From NCBI GenBank assembly GCA_001599595.1, contig BCHH01000002.1, forward strand, positions 1,340,390-1,404,389: a stretch of 64,000 bases of DNA, written 5' to 3'. This document shows, piece after piece, positions 44,205-57,920 of this stretch. A program made the position numbers and the translations under genes. This DNA comes from Beverwykella pulmonaria. Taxonomy: Eukaryota; Ascomycota; Dothideomycetes; Pleosporales; Melanommataceae. Below the pieces are notes generated by a model. The model did not search any database. It worked only from the letters and a program-made list of their open reading frames with translations, and had not been told where the DNA came from. Position 1 is the stretch's first letter, and the number at the start of each line of letters is the position of its first letter.

Positions 44205-46404
44205 ATGGCGAGCAAAAAGATGAATGTCTTGGTGTACTCTGGTAATATGAATCCCAATACTAAAGCTGGTCGGATATGAGCTAAGTGTGCTCAAGGAAAT
44301 GGAAGCACAATCGAATCCGTTCGCCACTGCCTCTATACCCTCCGGCGCCTCCTCTCCCCAACCTACGCCGTGATCCCCGTGACTGGCGACGTCATCATCA
44401 AAGAACCATGGGCTGCATCTTGCGCGCTCCTCGTCTTCCCTGGTGGCGCAGATCTAGGGTACTGTCGAACTCTCAACGGCGCCGGGAACCGCCGCATCTC
44501 GCAGTATGTCAATGGTGGGGGCAGCTATCTGGGTTTCTGCGCTGGAGGGTATTATGGTAGTGCGAGATGTGAGTTTGAAGTCAATGATGAGAAGATGGCA
44601 GTTGTGGGGGATAGAGAGTTGGGTTTTTATCCGGGGGTTTGTAGGGGTCTGGCGTTTGATGGGTTCGTGTATCATTCTGAGGCTGGAGCGAGGGCCGCGG
44701 ATGTGAGGATACACAAAGAGATGTTTGAGGACGTGAAGGAGGGCTTGGAGGATGCGTTTAAGAGCTATTATAATGGGGGAGGTGTCTTTGTCGATGCGAA
44801 GAAACTTGAGGGTTGCGACGTGCAGATTCTGGCTAGCTATACGGAGGACCTGCATGTAGACTCGGGCGAGGGCGCCGCGGCGGTGGTGTATCGGAAGGTT
44901 GGCGAGGGCCATGTGGTGCTCACGGGGCCGCATCCAGAGTACATCCCCCTCTCTCGCCCGTATTCTCAATCTAACCTCCTCACCTAGATTCGCACCTAAC
45001 AACCTTGCCAAAACGCCAAAACTTCCCTCCTACTCCGACGCTGTCAATCTAATTACTAGCACAGATACCACACGCATATCCTTCATGCGTCTGGTACTCC
45101 AAAAACTTGGCTTGACGGTCAATGAAGAGGAACAAGCGGTACCATCCCTCTCCCGCCTGCATCTCAGCGCTCATACGGCGGCAGATGTATCCGACCTCAT
45201 TGCCACATGGACCGAAATCCTTTCTGTAGTTGATGGAGAAGAATATATAAAGGGGGAAAACGACGTTTTCCATCTCCAGAAAGACGGGGGACTGTGGGGC
45301 GTTGCGGGGTTGAAAAGGGCTGTTGAGAGTGCGTTGCCAACGACTCTGACCGGAAAAAAGAAAGAGAAAGAGAAGGATGTGGATGAAAAGACTAAACATA
45401 TCCTTGAAAGTATAGAGTACACGAGTGCAACTACCCAACCCGACCAGATCCTCGACTATACCAAACTCATAAAAACAATCTACCCCCATACAACCGCACA
45501 TCCCTCTCCCGACGAAACGCCCTCCTTCAACCACCCTTCCTTCTACGCCAACCTCGCCCACTACCACACCAAATTCGGAACTTCCTCCACTTACGGCTCC
45601 CACCTTCTGTACGGCGAAGTAGTAACCAGCACGAACACGCTTCTCGAAAAGAACCCCTCTCTCCTCCGGCACCTCCCAGATGGCTTCACCCTGACCGCAA
45701 CCACGCAAATTGCTGGCCGAGGCCGAGGAAGCAACGTCTGGGTCGCACCTCCTGGCGCGCTAATGTTCTCCACCGTCCTGCACCACGCCTTCGCACTCTC
45801 ACAATCTGCCCCCGTGATATTCGTTCAGTACCTTGCAGCTATGGCGATAATCCGGGGGATAAAATCATACGCACCCGGCTACGACGCCATCCCCGTGAAG
45901 TTAAAATGGCCAAACGACATCTACGCCACACCCCCTTCCTCCTCTATCCCTGTGAAAATCGGCGGCATACTAGTGAACAGTAGCTATAGCGGGAGTAACT
46001 ACGATGTCGTCCTAGGAATCGGCCTCAACCTCTCCAACCCCCTCCCCACCACATCGCTTAACCACCTCTGTCCCTCCTTGAACCTGAAACCCTTCACGTA
46101 CGAGAAATTGCTCGCGTCTATCCTGGCTTCTTTCGAAGACATGTACACGACCTTCTGCCGCACGGGATTCTCCAAACAATTGGAAATGGAGTATTACGAG
46201 CATTGGCTGCATAGCGGGCAGATTGTGACGCTGGAGACGCACGATGGGACCAGAGCGAGAATCCAAGGGATTACGAGGGATTGGGGGCTTTTGCTTGCCG
46301 AGGAGTTGGGGTGGGGGGATAGAGGGACAGGGAGGCTGATTAGTCTGCAGTGTGATAGTAATAGTTTTGATTTTTTTAGGGGGTTGATTAGGCGGAAGGT
46401 GTAG
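44205..46404 (+). CDS. BPL1: Biotin-protein ligase (holocarboxylase synthetase)
   Basis: 698 aa from exons 44205-44241, 44296-44938 and 44988-46404; introns are 54 bp (GTAATA, acceptor CTCAAG) and 49 bp (GTACAT, CTAAC branch, CCTAG). The N-terminal third is the BPL_N glutamine-amidotransferase-like domain (VLVYSGNGSTIESV, LLVFPGGADL, GFCAGGYYG with the Cys). The C-terminal half is the ligase: GEVVTSTNTLLEKN, GRGRGSNVWVAPPGALMFS (biotinyl-AMP loop, about residues 465-485), KWPNDIY with the catalytic Lys, KIGGILVNS, and a C-terminal SH3-like cap. It activates biotin and attaches it to acetyl-CoA and pyruvate carboxylases. Length matches yeast Bpl1 (690 aa). Confidence 0.96.
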
Positions 46405-46834
46405 GAGGGTTTGAAATCTAAGGGGTTGTAAGTCAAGCTTTTTGCTTTTTTCATCAACTCGAAAATGATTTAGAGGTGTGTTAAATGTTGGCTTGACTCA
46501 GTGTGTGCGTACCATTGAAGCTTCATAGGTCAAATAATAGCGCATTAAAGAGGATGTGTGAGGGCTATCAGGTCCTCGCTAGAGGTAAGAATACAGGAGA
46601 ATGCCCAGCCGCTTTCCTTTTCCCTCAATCCATATCATGTTCCTATTCCCATCCTAGTATCCTTGACATAGGATCTTTCCCATGCATCCCGTCCCTTTAT
46701 TACAATTCTTCCCACAGTCACTCGTTTCCCGGGTATCTAGTAACGACACCCTATTACAACCACATCAGTTAAACCATTCATTTCAACCCCCGCATGTTCT
46801 TTTCTTCGAAAAAGGAGGAAGACAGCAGTTATCA
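46405..46834. other. Convergent 3' intergenic region
   Basis: 430 bp between BPL1 (plus) and the oxysterol-binding gene (minus). No coding signal. The plus ORF at 46503-46772 is chance reading. Confidence 0.5.
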
Positions 46835-48231
46835 CTACTCCTTCAGCACCCCATTTTCCTCTTCCATCGCCCCTTCCTTCACCTCTTCCTTCAACCCCTC
46901 CTTCCTAAAAGGGGGCTTGGCCAGTCTCGCCTTCTCCTGATCAAACATCCACACGCCATTTGTCAAATTATCATTGACCTGCTCTCCAATCTTTGCCGCC
47001 AGTTTCTCAAACAGCGGGAAGGTCTCCGTGCGCGTAAAGAAGCGACGGTCCCACTCGCGGTTCTCTTCCTTTTCCTGCTTCCGCATCTCGCGCTGCTGAT
47101 TCTCGATGATGGACTTCTCGTACGAAGTGAGGTCCATGTCGCCCTTGATAATAGCGTCGGCGACCTTTTTCCACGCCCGCCGGCTCTCCATCTCATCTTG
47201 GTCCTCGAGAGCGGCGACGGTCAGAGGTGTGACGGGCGTCTCCTTGGGATCGTACGTATCTACCACGGCCTTCGTTTTTCCGTCTTTGATGGTGAAGGCG
47301 TCAGTCCATTGGCCGTCTACGGTGTAGATTGGCTCTTTTTCTTTGCCTTCGGGGTACAGGATTGCGGTGAAGCTGTTCTTCTTGCCGGACAGCCAGCCCC
47401 TGCCGCTGTAGTCGATTTTCGCCGTGTAGCCTGTTGTCGATGTGATGTACGAGAAGCGATTAAGCTCGACGTAGGGAGAGCCCGTGATCAGGCCTTCGAT
47501 GTGTAGGGAGGGGAGCGTGATGAGGTAGTCTTCGTCCCACTCGTCAATGTGGAGGAGTGCGTGGCCGATTTGCTTGGGAAACATTCAGTGGCGCGTCTTT
47601 CAGCGCTGATGTGGAAAGCGTACCTTGACGTTGATGGTGCGCGAGAAGGACGCCTTCTGCGCATTGTATCCTTGCAATCGAATGCCCGCATCGGCATTCC
47701 AAATACAATACGCTGTGACCGGGGGATGGTGGCTACGCACGTCAGCTCAGTTGCGTAGTACCATGGCTTGTGTTTTATACCTGACTTGCTCGCTCACAAG
47801 CTGCGTGGTTCCCGCCTCATCCTCCCACTTGCCCAGAAACAGCTCTCCCAAAAAGGGATTCAGAGGCTTCTTCTCGCTCCCCAGCTTCTCGCTCCGACTT
47901 GCATACTGCTGCTTGAGCGTACTCAGAAACCACTTGAGCACCAGCATGGCGCGCTTCTCGGGGTCCTTTTCCTTGGCCGGTGCCACGAAGACGGAGGGGT
48001 GTTCGGCCCAGTAGGAGGAGAATTCGACGAGGGACTTGGTCGAGAGGATGAATGGGGGCGCTGTCATAGTGGAAAGATCTCCATTGAAGGAGGCTATCGA
48101 CTGTACATGCGCATTAGCAACAGTCCAGCGCAGTAGCAGTCATGGGCGCTGACCTTGAGGAAGCTGGTCCACGACCCCTTCGCTTGGGGAGGCACCGCTG
48201 AGCCCTCTTTTTCGCTGCCGTTTGCGCTCAT
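46835..48231 (-). CDS. Oxysterol-binding protein, Kes1/Osh4-like
   Basis: 414 aa from exons 48231-48154, 48100-47781, 47732-47624 and 47572-46835 (coding 1,245 nt). The ORP signature [12 protein letters not shown] spans the second intron (GTATAA donor, CGTAG acceptor). [23 protein letters not shown] and the C-terminal charged helix also fit. No PH, ankyrin or FFAT region precedes the domain, so it belongs to the short Osh4 class that exchanges sterol for PI4P between ER and trans-Golgi membranes; the two His of SHHPP bind the PI4P head group. The last 40 residues are Glu/Lys-rich. On the same strand as phosphoglucomutase but separately transcribed. Confidence 0.95.
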
Positions 48232-48760
48232 AGTTGCTTTGCCAATGGTGTAGTGAAGTTAAGGTAGAGAGCGAGATCAAGAATTGGCTAGGATTATGTG
48301 TGAGGGTCAAGAAGGGAGATGTTTGTGTTCCTGCGATGGATGCGCGTGTGGCTGAGCCGTTCACACGTCATTTCTCAAAAGCAATTCAACCGCCCGATCA
48401 AGCGCCGCGCCGTAGCTACGACACCGGCGTCGCCACCTGATGAACGTATCATTACGAATGGATAGTTGCACGGCAATGTTCCTCACACGCTGCGTTGAAC
48501 AGGCGGACGCTCGAACTGGTCACTCGTGCAAAATTTGGCGTCGTACCTGAATCAGAGGCGTGGCGCTGTGGCGCAACCTTCATCCACCAATCACGACAAC
48601 ACAATCAAAAGTAAGGAGTAAAATTTGATATTAAGCTCGAAGTTTTCCTCAGCATCTACCCGCCGTACTCAGCCATCGCATGCAGTTCATATCTCATAAT
48701 GCTATTGTGTACTTTGTTTCTGTCCTGTTGAGCAGCCCGCAATCGTCTTGAACTTCCAGT
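48232..48760. other. Intergenic, promoter of the oxysterol-binding gene
   Basis: 529 bp between the OSH start and the PGM stop, both on the minus strand. CCAATCA occurs at about 48587. No coding signal seen. Confidence 0.5.
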
Positions 48761-50675
<1,915 letters not shown>

Positions 50676-51220
50676 TTTGCCGGTGTGGATCGGGATAAGG
50701 TGAGTGTGGTACGGCTCGCGGGTGTTGTGTGTGAGTGGAGTGAAGGTAATTGAAAAGCGAGCCATATTTACACCTCCCCCCGCGGCATCGCGCCGTCCCC
50801 CCACCTGCTCAGGCGTGATGACGTTGCAACATCAGGCTAGCCTGCACCGGAGATGCATCCGCCCAACCTGTACACGCCACTTGCTGGCTTTTCATGACCC
50901 CATTCCCCTACCCTTTTTGGGAGGCCAACAACACCAACTTCCTCGCGCTGGCGATGCTCGAGGTCGGCGCGCACATTCAAATAAGGCTGCTTCGGCAGGG
51001 TCTTTGATCCTCAATCTGCAGGGCACCCCGGCATTCGCCGCAGTCACACGGGCTTCGAGTACTCAACAAAGTCCAACTCTCAATTTGTACCTCTCCGGGG
51101 TCTCTTCCACGGTCGAATTGCGCGCAAATCCGCAGCCTGCTGTCTGCCTTCTCTTCATTTGCCATATGCACTTCTGCTTCGCCCTCTGCGCTCTCCCGTC
51201 TCTTGATAACACCATCCAAT
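50676..51220. other. Divergent promoter region, PGM / Asteroid-like gene
   Basis: 545 bp between divergent start codons. TC-rich tracts precede the plus-strand ATG, as in many fungal leaders. No gene seen. Confidence 0.5.
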
Positions 51221-53240
51221 ATGGGGATCCCGGGCCTGGCCAGGCGTCTGGAGCCGTACGTTCAGAACTATACATCGGACGAGCTGCGAGGCTGCACCGC
51301 CATCATCGACGGACCAGCACTGGCGTATGATGCGCACCGAGCTGCGGCTGCAGCCGCAGCCGGCCTGTCCCGCGTCCCAACCTACGCAGACATTAACGCC
51401 GAAGCGATTCGTTGGCTAAAGTCTCTAGAGAGTATCGACGTCCAGGTGTGAGTGCCCCATCACCTTTGTAGCCCTCGCCACCTCGACCACTTCCTTTCCT
51501 TGGCATGCACAACCGTTGCCAACGCCAGACGCGAAGCCGTGCAGAGCCAGTGACGTGCGCCCACCTGGTTATTACTTTCGAATCCTTTCATTCCCGCCCT
51601 ATAATTGGCTTTATATTCTCTTCATTGCCACAGGGACCCTAAGCGAATAGATTCAACCGCTTGCAAACGGCGCGCCAGTGATGTGCAGCTGCAAGCGCAT
51701 GCGGAACATGCAGCAGGTTCCGTGTTCCTCATATTAAGTCGATCATTTACTGACCGCGGAACATTCTAGACTAGCTATCTTGTTCGATGGCGCTCTCCCG
51801 ACCTCGAAGAAAGACGAGAGGATCTCGAGACTCGAGCAGAACATCAAGCGGGTGGCCCGCTTCCGAGCCGGCCATCCAACCGCCATGTGCCCCATCCCTG
51901 GACAGCTGGGCTCCATTGCCTATTCTTTTCTTGCGCCGGCGTTGAAAGAAGCCCTGCACAAGACCAGCTTTGCTCCCGTTACACGCATCGTTCCAGGCGA
52001 GGCAGATGACTGGTGTGCGTCGGCCGCAAATGACAAGCCTCGCAGCATCATCTTTACGAGCGACACTGATCTGGTTCTCTATGACTACCCTCCTGACAGC
52101 CTAGTGATGTTCTTCAAAGACGTCAATCCTCTGCCAAAGTGGGAGTTCAACGCCTATTCACCCTCGGCTTTATGTAATCGATGGAAACTGCACAGTCTTA
52201 TTCCTCTCGGATACGCCATCGCCCAAAGGCCGTGGAAGAGCCTCAGTGAAAACGTCGAGGAAGCTCAAAGTCTCAACGTCGAATCGGAAGCGTATCTTGA
52301 CTTCAGCAAGCGTTACACAGGAAAGCCGGAAATTCCGCTCCATCTATCCAATCGCCCGGAGGTACTCGAAGCGTTGCAGAAGCTTGACGTGCGAGTCGCC
52401 GAGTTTGCTCACCAAGCCTTGGACACTCTATTTGTTCCTATCGTCTACCTTCCCTTTCTCCTCGAAGACCCCAATCAAGCGTCGGCCTGGAATCTAGGCG
52501 AGCATCTTCGTATCCTTGCCTACTCTCTGCTCTCACCACAACGCGTCATCATCCAGGAATATAAGCGAAAGGCACAGTCCGTCAATGTGCAAGAGCAAGC
52601 CCTCCTTTTACCAGTGAAGGTACAGTCCACCGCTATTGAGCTCTTACAGAGCATTGATGGCTGGATGCAATGGACCGCCAGCATAAATCTCGCTCAAGAG
52701 CTGATATGGACCCTATTCGCCGTCAGCCTGACTCTTCCCCGCCTCCGACCGCCGCCTAAGCTATCTCATCTAGCGCGCGTTATCAATGGACATTTCGACA
52801 GCACGTGGGAATTCGTGCAGCTAACCGCTCGCATCCATGCTTTTCTCTACTCACTGCGCCTGGTCAAGCAAAGTATTGGAGTCTGGGTCAAGCTCGACCA
52901 AGCGAAAGTTACTGATCACTTGTATGACGTTATTTCCAAATTGTCCGTGGCTCTAGAAAGCTTGCCTACTATTGCCGAACTATATCTGGTGCCTGGACAG
53001 CCTATGAGGGCTCTTACAGACGGACAGGACGAGATGCTACGAGAAGCTCTCATGAACATATATGCAACAGTAGGTGTGGCGATCCCCGAAGAGCACACGT
53101 CCAAGAAGCAGCGGAAGAAAGAAAGCAAGGCGCGGGAGAGAGTAGAGAGGAGCAATCAATTCCAGCAAGCAAGCGCAAAGAAACCAAAAGGTAATGTGTT
53201 TAATGTTTTCGACGTTCTTGATCGTAGGACCGCGGATTGA
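51221..53240 (+). CDS. Asteroid-like XPG-domain protein
   Basis: 565 aa from exons 51221-51447 and 51770-53240. The intron is 322 bp (GTGAGT to TTCTAG), by far the longest in this window. MGIPGLARRLEPYV and CTAIIDGPALAYDAH are the XPG-N region (first metal Asp in IDG); LAILFDG and RIVPGEADDWCA...IFTSDTDLVLYD form the XPG-I/Asteroid part (about 85-180) with several acidic residues. The C-terminal 380 residues are helical, and the last 40 are strongly basic (KKQRKKESKARERVER), likely nuclear. The S. pombe relative Ast1 is described as an XPG-family nuclease-like protein; activity here is not established. FEN1 and Exo1 are longer-range relatives but lack this C-terminus. Confidence 0.8.
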
Positions 53241-53470
53241 AGCTCTCATTTGAATGTGCAACATTGAACATTATGTATCTCGTTCAGTCTAGTCAAACTC
53301 ATCGTCTTGCTAGCTCCCTGCCAGATACAATAGAACCAAAAGAGAAAGAAGCGCATGGAAAGCCGCTGACTCCTGTTACTACTCCGTCCCTAATAGAATA
53401 TGTACTGCACGAAGAATGGTCCGCCTCACCAGCCCTCCCCATAGAATCCCCACCCTTTCTCCCCCACACC

Positions 53471-54148
53471 TCACATATTTTCCCTAAACACACTCCTCCG
53501 ACTCTCCGTTGGACTATTCTCGCCACTATTCTTGTGCGCTCCCTCGGCGTGCTGCCCACTCTGCGCACCCCCATAACTAGTATCCTGCCCGTAGTCCAAC
53601 GGCCTCGGACTGACGCCTCGAAGACTCGCCGCATTCTCATCCCCAAACGGATTCCTCCCTTCGGCATGCAGAGAATTCGCATCTTCGTACTCTCTCGTGC
53701 GGCTACGTCCTCTTGGTTCCTCGGCCGGCGCAAAACCGGGGCTCGGCGCTCCATACGGCGTCTGTTGATGCTGCGGAGCGTGAAGGCCTAATTCCTGCTC
53801 TTCGTAGTATGCTTCGTTACCTACGTGCGAGTCCCATGCTTCGTCTGGATCCAGCCGCGAGTTTCGGCCGCGGCCTGCCGTGTACGTGGAGGGCTCTTCG
53901 TATGCGCCAGCGGCCGAGCGGTTGTTTCTGTTTTTGAATTTGCGGAGCTGGGTGCTGAAGAAGCCTTGGATGCCGCCGGGGGCGGGCGCTGGGTAGTTGG
54001 GTGCGGTGGTGCTGCGCGCGAAGGGGTTTAGAGACGGTGGTGGGAGGCCGAGTCGCTGGGCTTGGAGGCGCGAGTAGAGTGTCCAGCCGCCGAAGCCGAG
54101 GAGAAGGAAGACAATGAGGATGATGAGGAAGATGAGGCCACCGTTCAT
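53471..54148 (-). CDS. Small single-pass membrane protein, conserved in filamentous ascomycetes
   Basis: 225 aa, single exon. The N-terminal membrane helix (GLIFLIILIVFLLLGFGGWTLY) is followed by RLQAQRLGLPPPSLNPF, a motif I recall from fungal proteins labelled acid-phosphatase-like although they have no phosphatase domain. The remainder is polar and disordered with Tyr, Pro and Arg (GAYEEPSTYTAGRGRNSR; GRSRTREYEDA; NPFGDENAASLRG). The short N-terminal segment before the helix suggests a signal-anchor protein with a cytosolic tail. Function unknown. The 54148 start is the first Met before the helix. Divergent from the lipid-kinase-like gene. Confidence 0.75.
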   Translation of the reverse strand: MNGGLIFLIILIVFLLLGFGGWTLYSRLQAQRLGLPPPSLNPFARSTTAPNYPAPAPGGIQGFFSTQLRKFKNRNNRSAAGAYEEPSTYTAGRGRNSRLDPDEAWDSHVGNEAYYEEQELGLHAPQHQQTPYGAPSPGFAPAEEPRGRSRTREYEDANSLHAEGRNPFGDENAASLRGVSPRPLDYGQDTSYGGAQSGQHAEGAHKNSGENSPTESRRSVFRENM

Positions 54149-54848
54149 GGTTGCTGTGAGACAAGGTGGTGGTGAGGGTGGGTGGTGATGCGCATGCGGC
54201 TATGAGGTGATGGCGATGGTGGTGTGTTCGCTGAGGTTGCGGACAGCCGTGGAGGTCGTCGCAGGCGCTGGCAATGGTGATTGACTAAGACGTTCTGTTT
54301 ATGGTTGTTTGTAAGTGCGAAATTGGACAGATTAGATTAGAGATGTCAGCCTGGCGCGGCGCTGGACAGGCGGTGGCACGGTGTTGCTGCGTCGTGATGA
54401 GCAAGCTGCGAGCTGGGGCGCGGCGCTCAAAGTAGCTTGGTGACGTAAGGTTTAGGTCCGATGCTGACAGGTCAAGCTTTCCGCTCTTCCCGGTACGGGA
54501 AATTGTGGCGAGCTGAAGGGATGCGGTTGGGGAGCATTCAGCCTTGGATACCTATGCCTATATATGAACCTATTGAGAATTTTGAGTGCTTGGAATACGA
54601 GACGTTTGTTTTTTGAGTGAGCTGGTTGAGCTGTTTCTGTGATGAGCGGATTGGGGTTAGTGATACGGGCTGGGGTAGGGGCTAAGCGAGGCCAATGAGG
54701 CTCGGGGTGCAGCAGCACGACATTGTAGCTATCGTGGGTGAGATCGCCATGGCGACAACGTATTGACAGCCTAGCATAATCTGAATCACGAGGGAAGCAC
54801 TCAAAGATATAGAACCCGGGAGGTGAAGAGTTATAAATCTCCCCCAAC
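54149..54848. other. Divergent promoter region
   Basis: 700 bp between the membrane-protein gene (minus) and the lipid-kinase-like gene (plus). GT/GA-rich near 54150-54250. A minus-strand ORF (55090-54452) that runs across is antisense shadow of the plus gene. Confidence 0.5.
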
Positions 54849-56132
54849 ATGGCTGAGACGGAAAAGTTCAGTTTCAAGAGCGAGACGGGCGAAGGGCAGG
54901 CGATTGACAGAGCAGACTTGGTAGCTGTGGTCCCCAACCCAGACGGCGTCTCCTCGATCATTTTACACGTTGAACACAGCAGCGAGAAAGCAACTGCGCC
55001 TCCACAGGTCAAGATCACGAAGGGACTCTCTGCTTCAGCTACGCCATGCCCAGACACAAGCGACCGAGACACACATCTCATCCTATCCACCGGCTCTGGC
55101 GCGAATCAAGCCATTCATTTCTTCGAAGACGCTGTGAAACCAGTACTAGCAACGCTGTTTCCTAAGTCATATCAGACCTTCCACATTCATCAAACACAGT
55201 CGACATCGACGATCCTCAACCTCACGAACGATACTTTCTTCCCAAAGGCAAACGCAGGTTCATTGCTCCGTATCATCCTGCTATCTGGCGATGGTGGTAT
55301 CGTCGATCTCGTCAATGGCCTGCTGTCCAAGCCGGCTTCGTCAGAGTACAAATCTCCGCAGGTAGTCCTGCTACCCCTCGGCACAGCAAACGCCTTATAC
55401 CATTCCATCAACGCGGGAAAAGAAAACACGTGGGGGCTCAGTGCTCTAGGCTACACCAACCACCGCCCCTTACCCATATTCACGGCATCCTTCTCTCCCG
55501 GAGCGCGTTTACTCGTCGACGAAGCCCGCAGCGAGGAGGAGCTACCAAAAGATCCCCATACCCAACATCCCATCCTGCACGGCGCAGTAGTGGGAAGCTG
55601 GGGGATGCACGCCTCCCTCGTTGCCGACAGCGACACCGCTGAGTACCGCAAGTTCGGTGTCGAGCGCTTTAAGATGGCCGCCAAAGAAGCCCTCTACCCA
55701 GCCTCTGGTGCCCTCCCGCACCCCTACAAAGCCAAAGTTTCGGTCCTCCAAGGCGAGATCTGGACGCCACTGGAAGAGGAAGAGCATATGTACGTCCTTG
55801 CATCCATGGTGTCGAACTTAGAGAAGACGTTTACGATTTCGCCGGCCTCGAAACCGCTGGATGGGAGTCTGCATCTTGTCAGGTTTGGGCCGACGAGCGG
55901 AGATGAGGCGATGAGGATTATGGGCTCGGCGTATCAGGGCGGGAAACACGTCGATGATGAGAAGGTGCTGTATGAGGCTGTTGATGGACTGCGCATTGAG
56001 TTCCAGGGGAAAGAAGACGATGCGAGATGGAGACGGATATGTATCGATGGGAAGATTGTGAGGGTGGAGAAGGATGGATGGGTCGAGATCAAGAAGGAGA
56101 GTAGACGCGTACTAGATGTCGCTATTACTTGA
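54849..56132 (+). CDS. Diacylglycerol/sphingoid-base kinase catalytic domain protein
   Basis: 427 aa, single exon. The central part carries the DAGK-type nucleotide loop as LLSGDGGIVDLVNGL (residues about 144-158), where the usual GGDGT is SGDGG, followed by VVLLPLGTANALYHS (about 172-186). Later blocks GSWGMHASLVADSD and FKMAAKEALYP fit the second lobe. N-terminal about 70 residues form a beta-rich lead-in, and no TM segment or C1 domain is present. In this family the domain phosphorylates diacylglycerol, ceramide or sphingoid bases; yeast Lcb4/5 are longer. The altered first Gly and Thr of the loop may affect ATP binding, so activity is uncertain. Substrate cannot be read from sequence. Confidence 0.82.
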   Translation: MAETEKFSFKSETGEGQAIDRADLVAVVPNPDGVSSIILHVEHSSEKATAPPQVKITKGLSASATPCPDTSDRDTHLILSTGSGANQAIHFFEDAVKPVLATLFPKSYQTFHIHQTQSTSTILNLTNDTFFPKANAGSLLRIILLSGDGGIVDLVNGLLSKPASSEYKSPQVVLLPLGTANALYHSINAGKENTWGLSALGYTNHRPLPIFTASFSPGARLLVDEARSEEELPKDPHTQHPILHGAVVGSWGMHASLVADSDTAEYRKFGVERFKMAAKEALYPASGALPHPYKAKVSVLQGEIWTPLEEEEHMYVLASMVSNLEKTFTISPASKPLDGSLHLVRFGPTSGDEAMRIMGSAYQGGKHVDDEKVLYEAVDGLRIEFQGKEDDARWRRICIDGKIVRVEKDGWVEIKKESRRVLDVAIT

Positions 56133-56710
56133 TCGGGATATGAATGTCCAAGTGAGACGCTTCGATTTGCTTGTACAAGGGCGTCAATAGAAATCTTAGG
56201 TGCAACACGAAAACCACCTGTAAACGCATAGACGCAGCACCTGAACAGTGTAATTGGCTCGAGGGCTTAAATCGTGTGTAGTCGATTCAAGTCTGAATTG
56301 CTGACGCTATCTTCCTCACCAGCTAAGCAGCTTCTTTCATTTCCATTCACAATTCCACTGAAACCCATCTAAAGCAGCAAACATCCTCTCACTCAGTTTT
56401 ACAAGTGCTTCATTTATAATCCAGTCACACAACGGCCTTCTTCTGCATCCCACTATTCCTAGTCAAGTTTAGTGCATCCTTATCGCCTGAATCCTGCCCG
56501 CCCCGTCGCACACTCGCAGCCCACCTTCCAGGACTATTTAACCCGCTCCCCTCATCTTCTCCTCTCTCTTCTCCTCCTCTTTTCTTCCCCATCAATCTCC
56601 TAACTTTCTGCGAATTTTCACCAACTTTTCCCACACTTGCATGATATTTACCTCCTTACCCCTTTCCTGCTTACTTCAGCAGCCCCTCTCCCCCTCACAC
56701 GCACACAACA
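56133..56710. other. Intergenic, promoter of the SDR gene
   Basis: 578 bp. The second half is a long pyrimidine-rich stretch (about 56500-56705, many TCT/CCT runs) directly before the ATG at 56711, typical of fungal promoters and leaders. No gene seen. Confidence 0.55.
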
Positions 56711-57920
56711 ATGCCTACTCTCGCCGTCCACCCCGGTGCCACCATCTTCGTCACTGGCGTTAATGGACTCATAGGCAGTCACATCGCCGACCAGCTCCTG
56801 GCTCGCGGATACCATGTCCGCGGCGCCGTGAGAAACGTCAGCAAATGCAGCTGGCTGACTGATTACTTCACTGGCAAGCACAAGGGCGCCAAGTTCGAGC
56901 TTGCCAGTGTGCCGGATATGGCGGCGGAGGGCTGCTATGACGAACACGTAAAAGGTACCATCTCGCCTGTCCGCTATGAAATGGTTTGCATGAGTGTACG
57001 ATTGATGCGTCGTTCGACCAGGCACTGAAGGCTTCATCCACGTCGCCTCCCCGCTCTTCGGCACAGACCCGAACATCTCGATCCCTACCGCCGTTAATGG
57101 TGGCCTCAATGTGCTCAAGGCCTGTGCTAAAGAACCGAGCATCAAGCGTGTGGTGTTTACATCTTCTTCTATTGCGGCTACTACCCCCGTCCCGAACGTT
57201 GAGTACGCCATTGACGAGAAGAGTTACAACGATGATGCGATTGAGAGGGGTTGGCATCCGGAGAAGGAACCGGAGAATATGCGGGGACTGTGGTTGTACG
57301 CGGCGTTGAAGACAGAGACAGAGAAGGCGCTGTGGAAGTGGGTGGGGGAGAATAAACCGAGTTTTGTGTTCAACGCTGTTGTGAGTAATGTTCCTGTTTT
57401 GGAACCTAGCAATGGTAAGATGTGAGTGCAGGCTGATGAAGAGTGTGTAGCTCCCAAACGCAAACTTCGGCAAAGTCCTCATCCCCCAACACCAAGGCGC
57501 ACCCTCGACCGTCGAGTGGGCCAAAACCGCCTTCACGGGCGAAAATTTCGACCTCATCTCCAAGGTTGCCACACCTCGTAAGCCCCCTTCTTCCTTCCTT
57601 TGCCACACCGCTAACTATCACCAGAATGGTACGTTGATACCGTAGACGACGCGCTAATCCATGTCTCAACTCTCATCTACTCGGATGTGCATTCCGAACG
57701 TCTCTTCGCCTTCGCGCAGCGCTGGAATTTCAATGATATCCTCGCTATTTATAGGAAATTGTACCCCGAGAGAGAGTTTCCGAGAGATATAGAGGGGTTA
57801 GGGGTAGATAGATGTAAAGTGCCAAACCAGAGGGCCGAGGAGGTGCTGGGGTGGGTTAAAGGGAATGGGTGGACGGGGTTAGAGGAGAGTTTAAAGCAGA
57901 TGTGTGAAGATTTTGTGTAA
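56711..57920 (+). CDS. Extended short-chain dehydrogenase/reductase (aldehyde/cinnamoyl-CoA reductase-like)
   Basis: 341 aa from exons 56711-56954, 57022-57380, 57451-57577 and 57625-57920; introns 67, 70 and 47 bp with regular sites (total 1,026 nt). Rossmann motif IFVTGVNGLIGSH (about 13-25), GFIHVASPLF, VVFTSSSIAA, then catalytic YAALK (Tyr174, Lys178), all hallmarks of the NADPH-dependent dihydroflavonol-reductase-like group that in fungi includes yeast Gre2. WYVDTVDDALIH follows in the substrate lobe. It reduces aldehydes or ketones; the substrate is unknown. Cytosolic. No partner metabolic gene adjoins it. Confidence 0.92.

Noticed and set aside
45049..45708. 219-aa minus-strand ORF
   Set aside because: Antisense to the BPL1 ligase exon; no motif.
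46682..47506. 274-aa plus-strand ORF
   Set aside because: Antisense to the oxysterol-binding protein coding exon; composition is that of a complementary-strand shadow.
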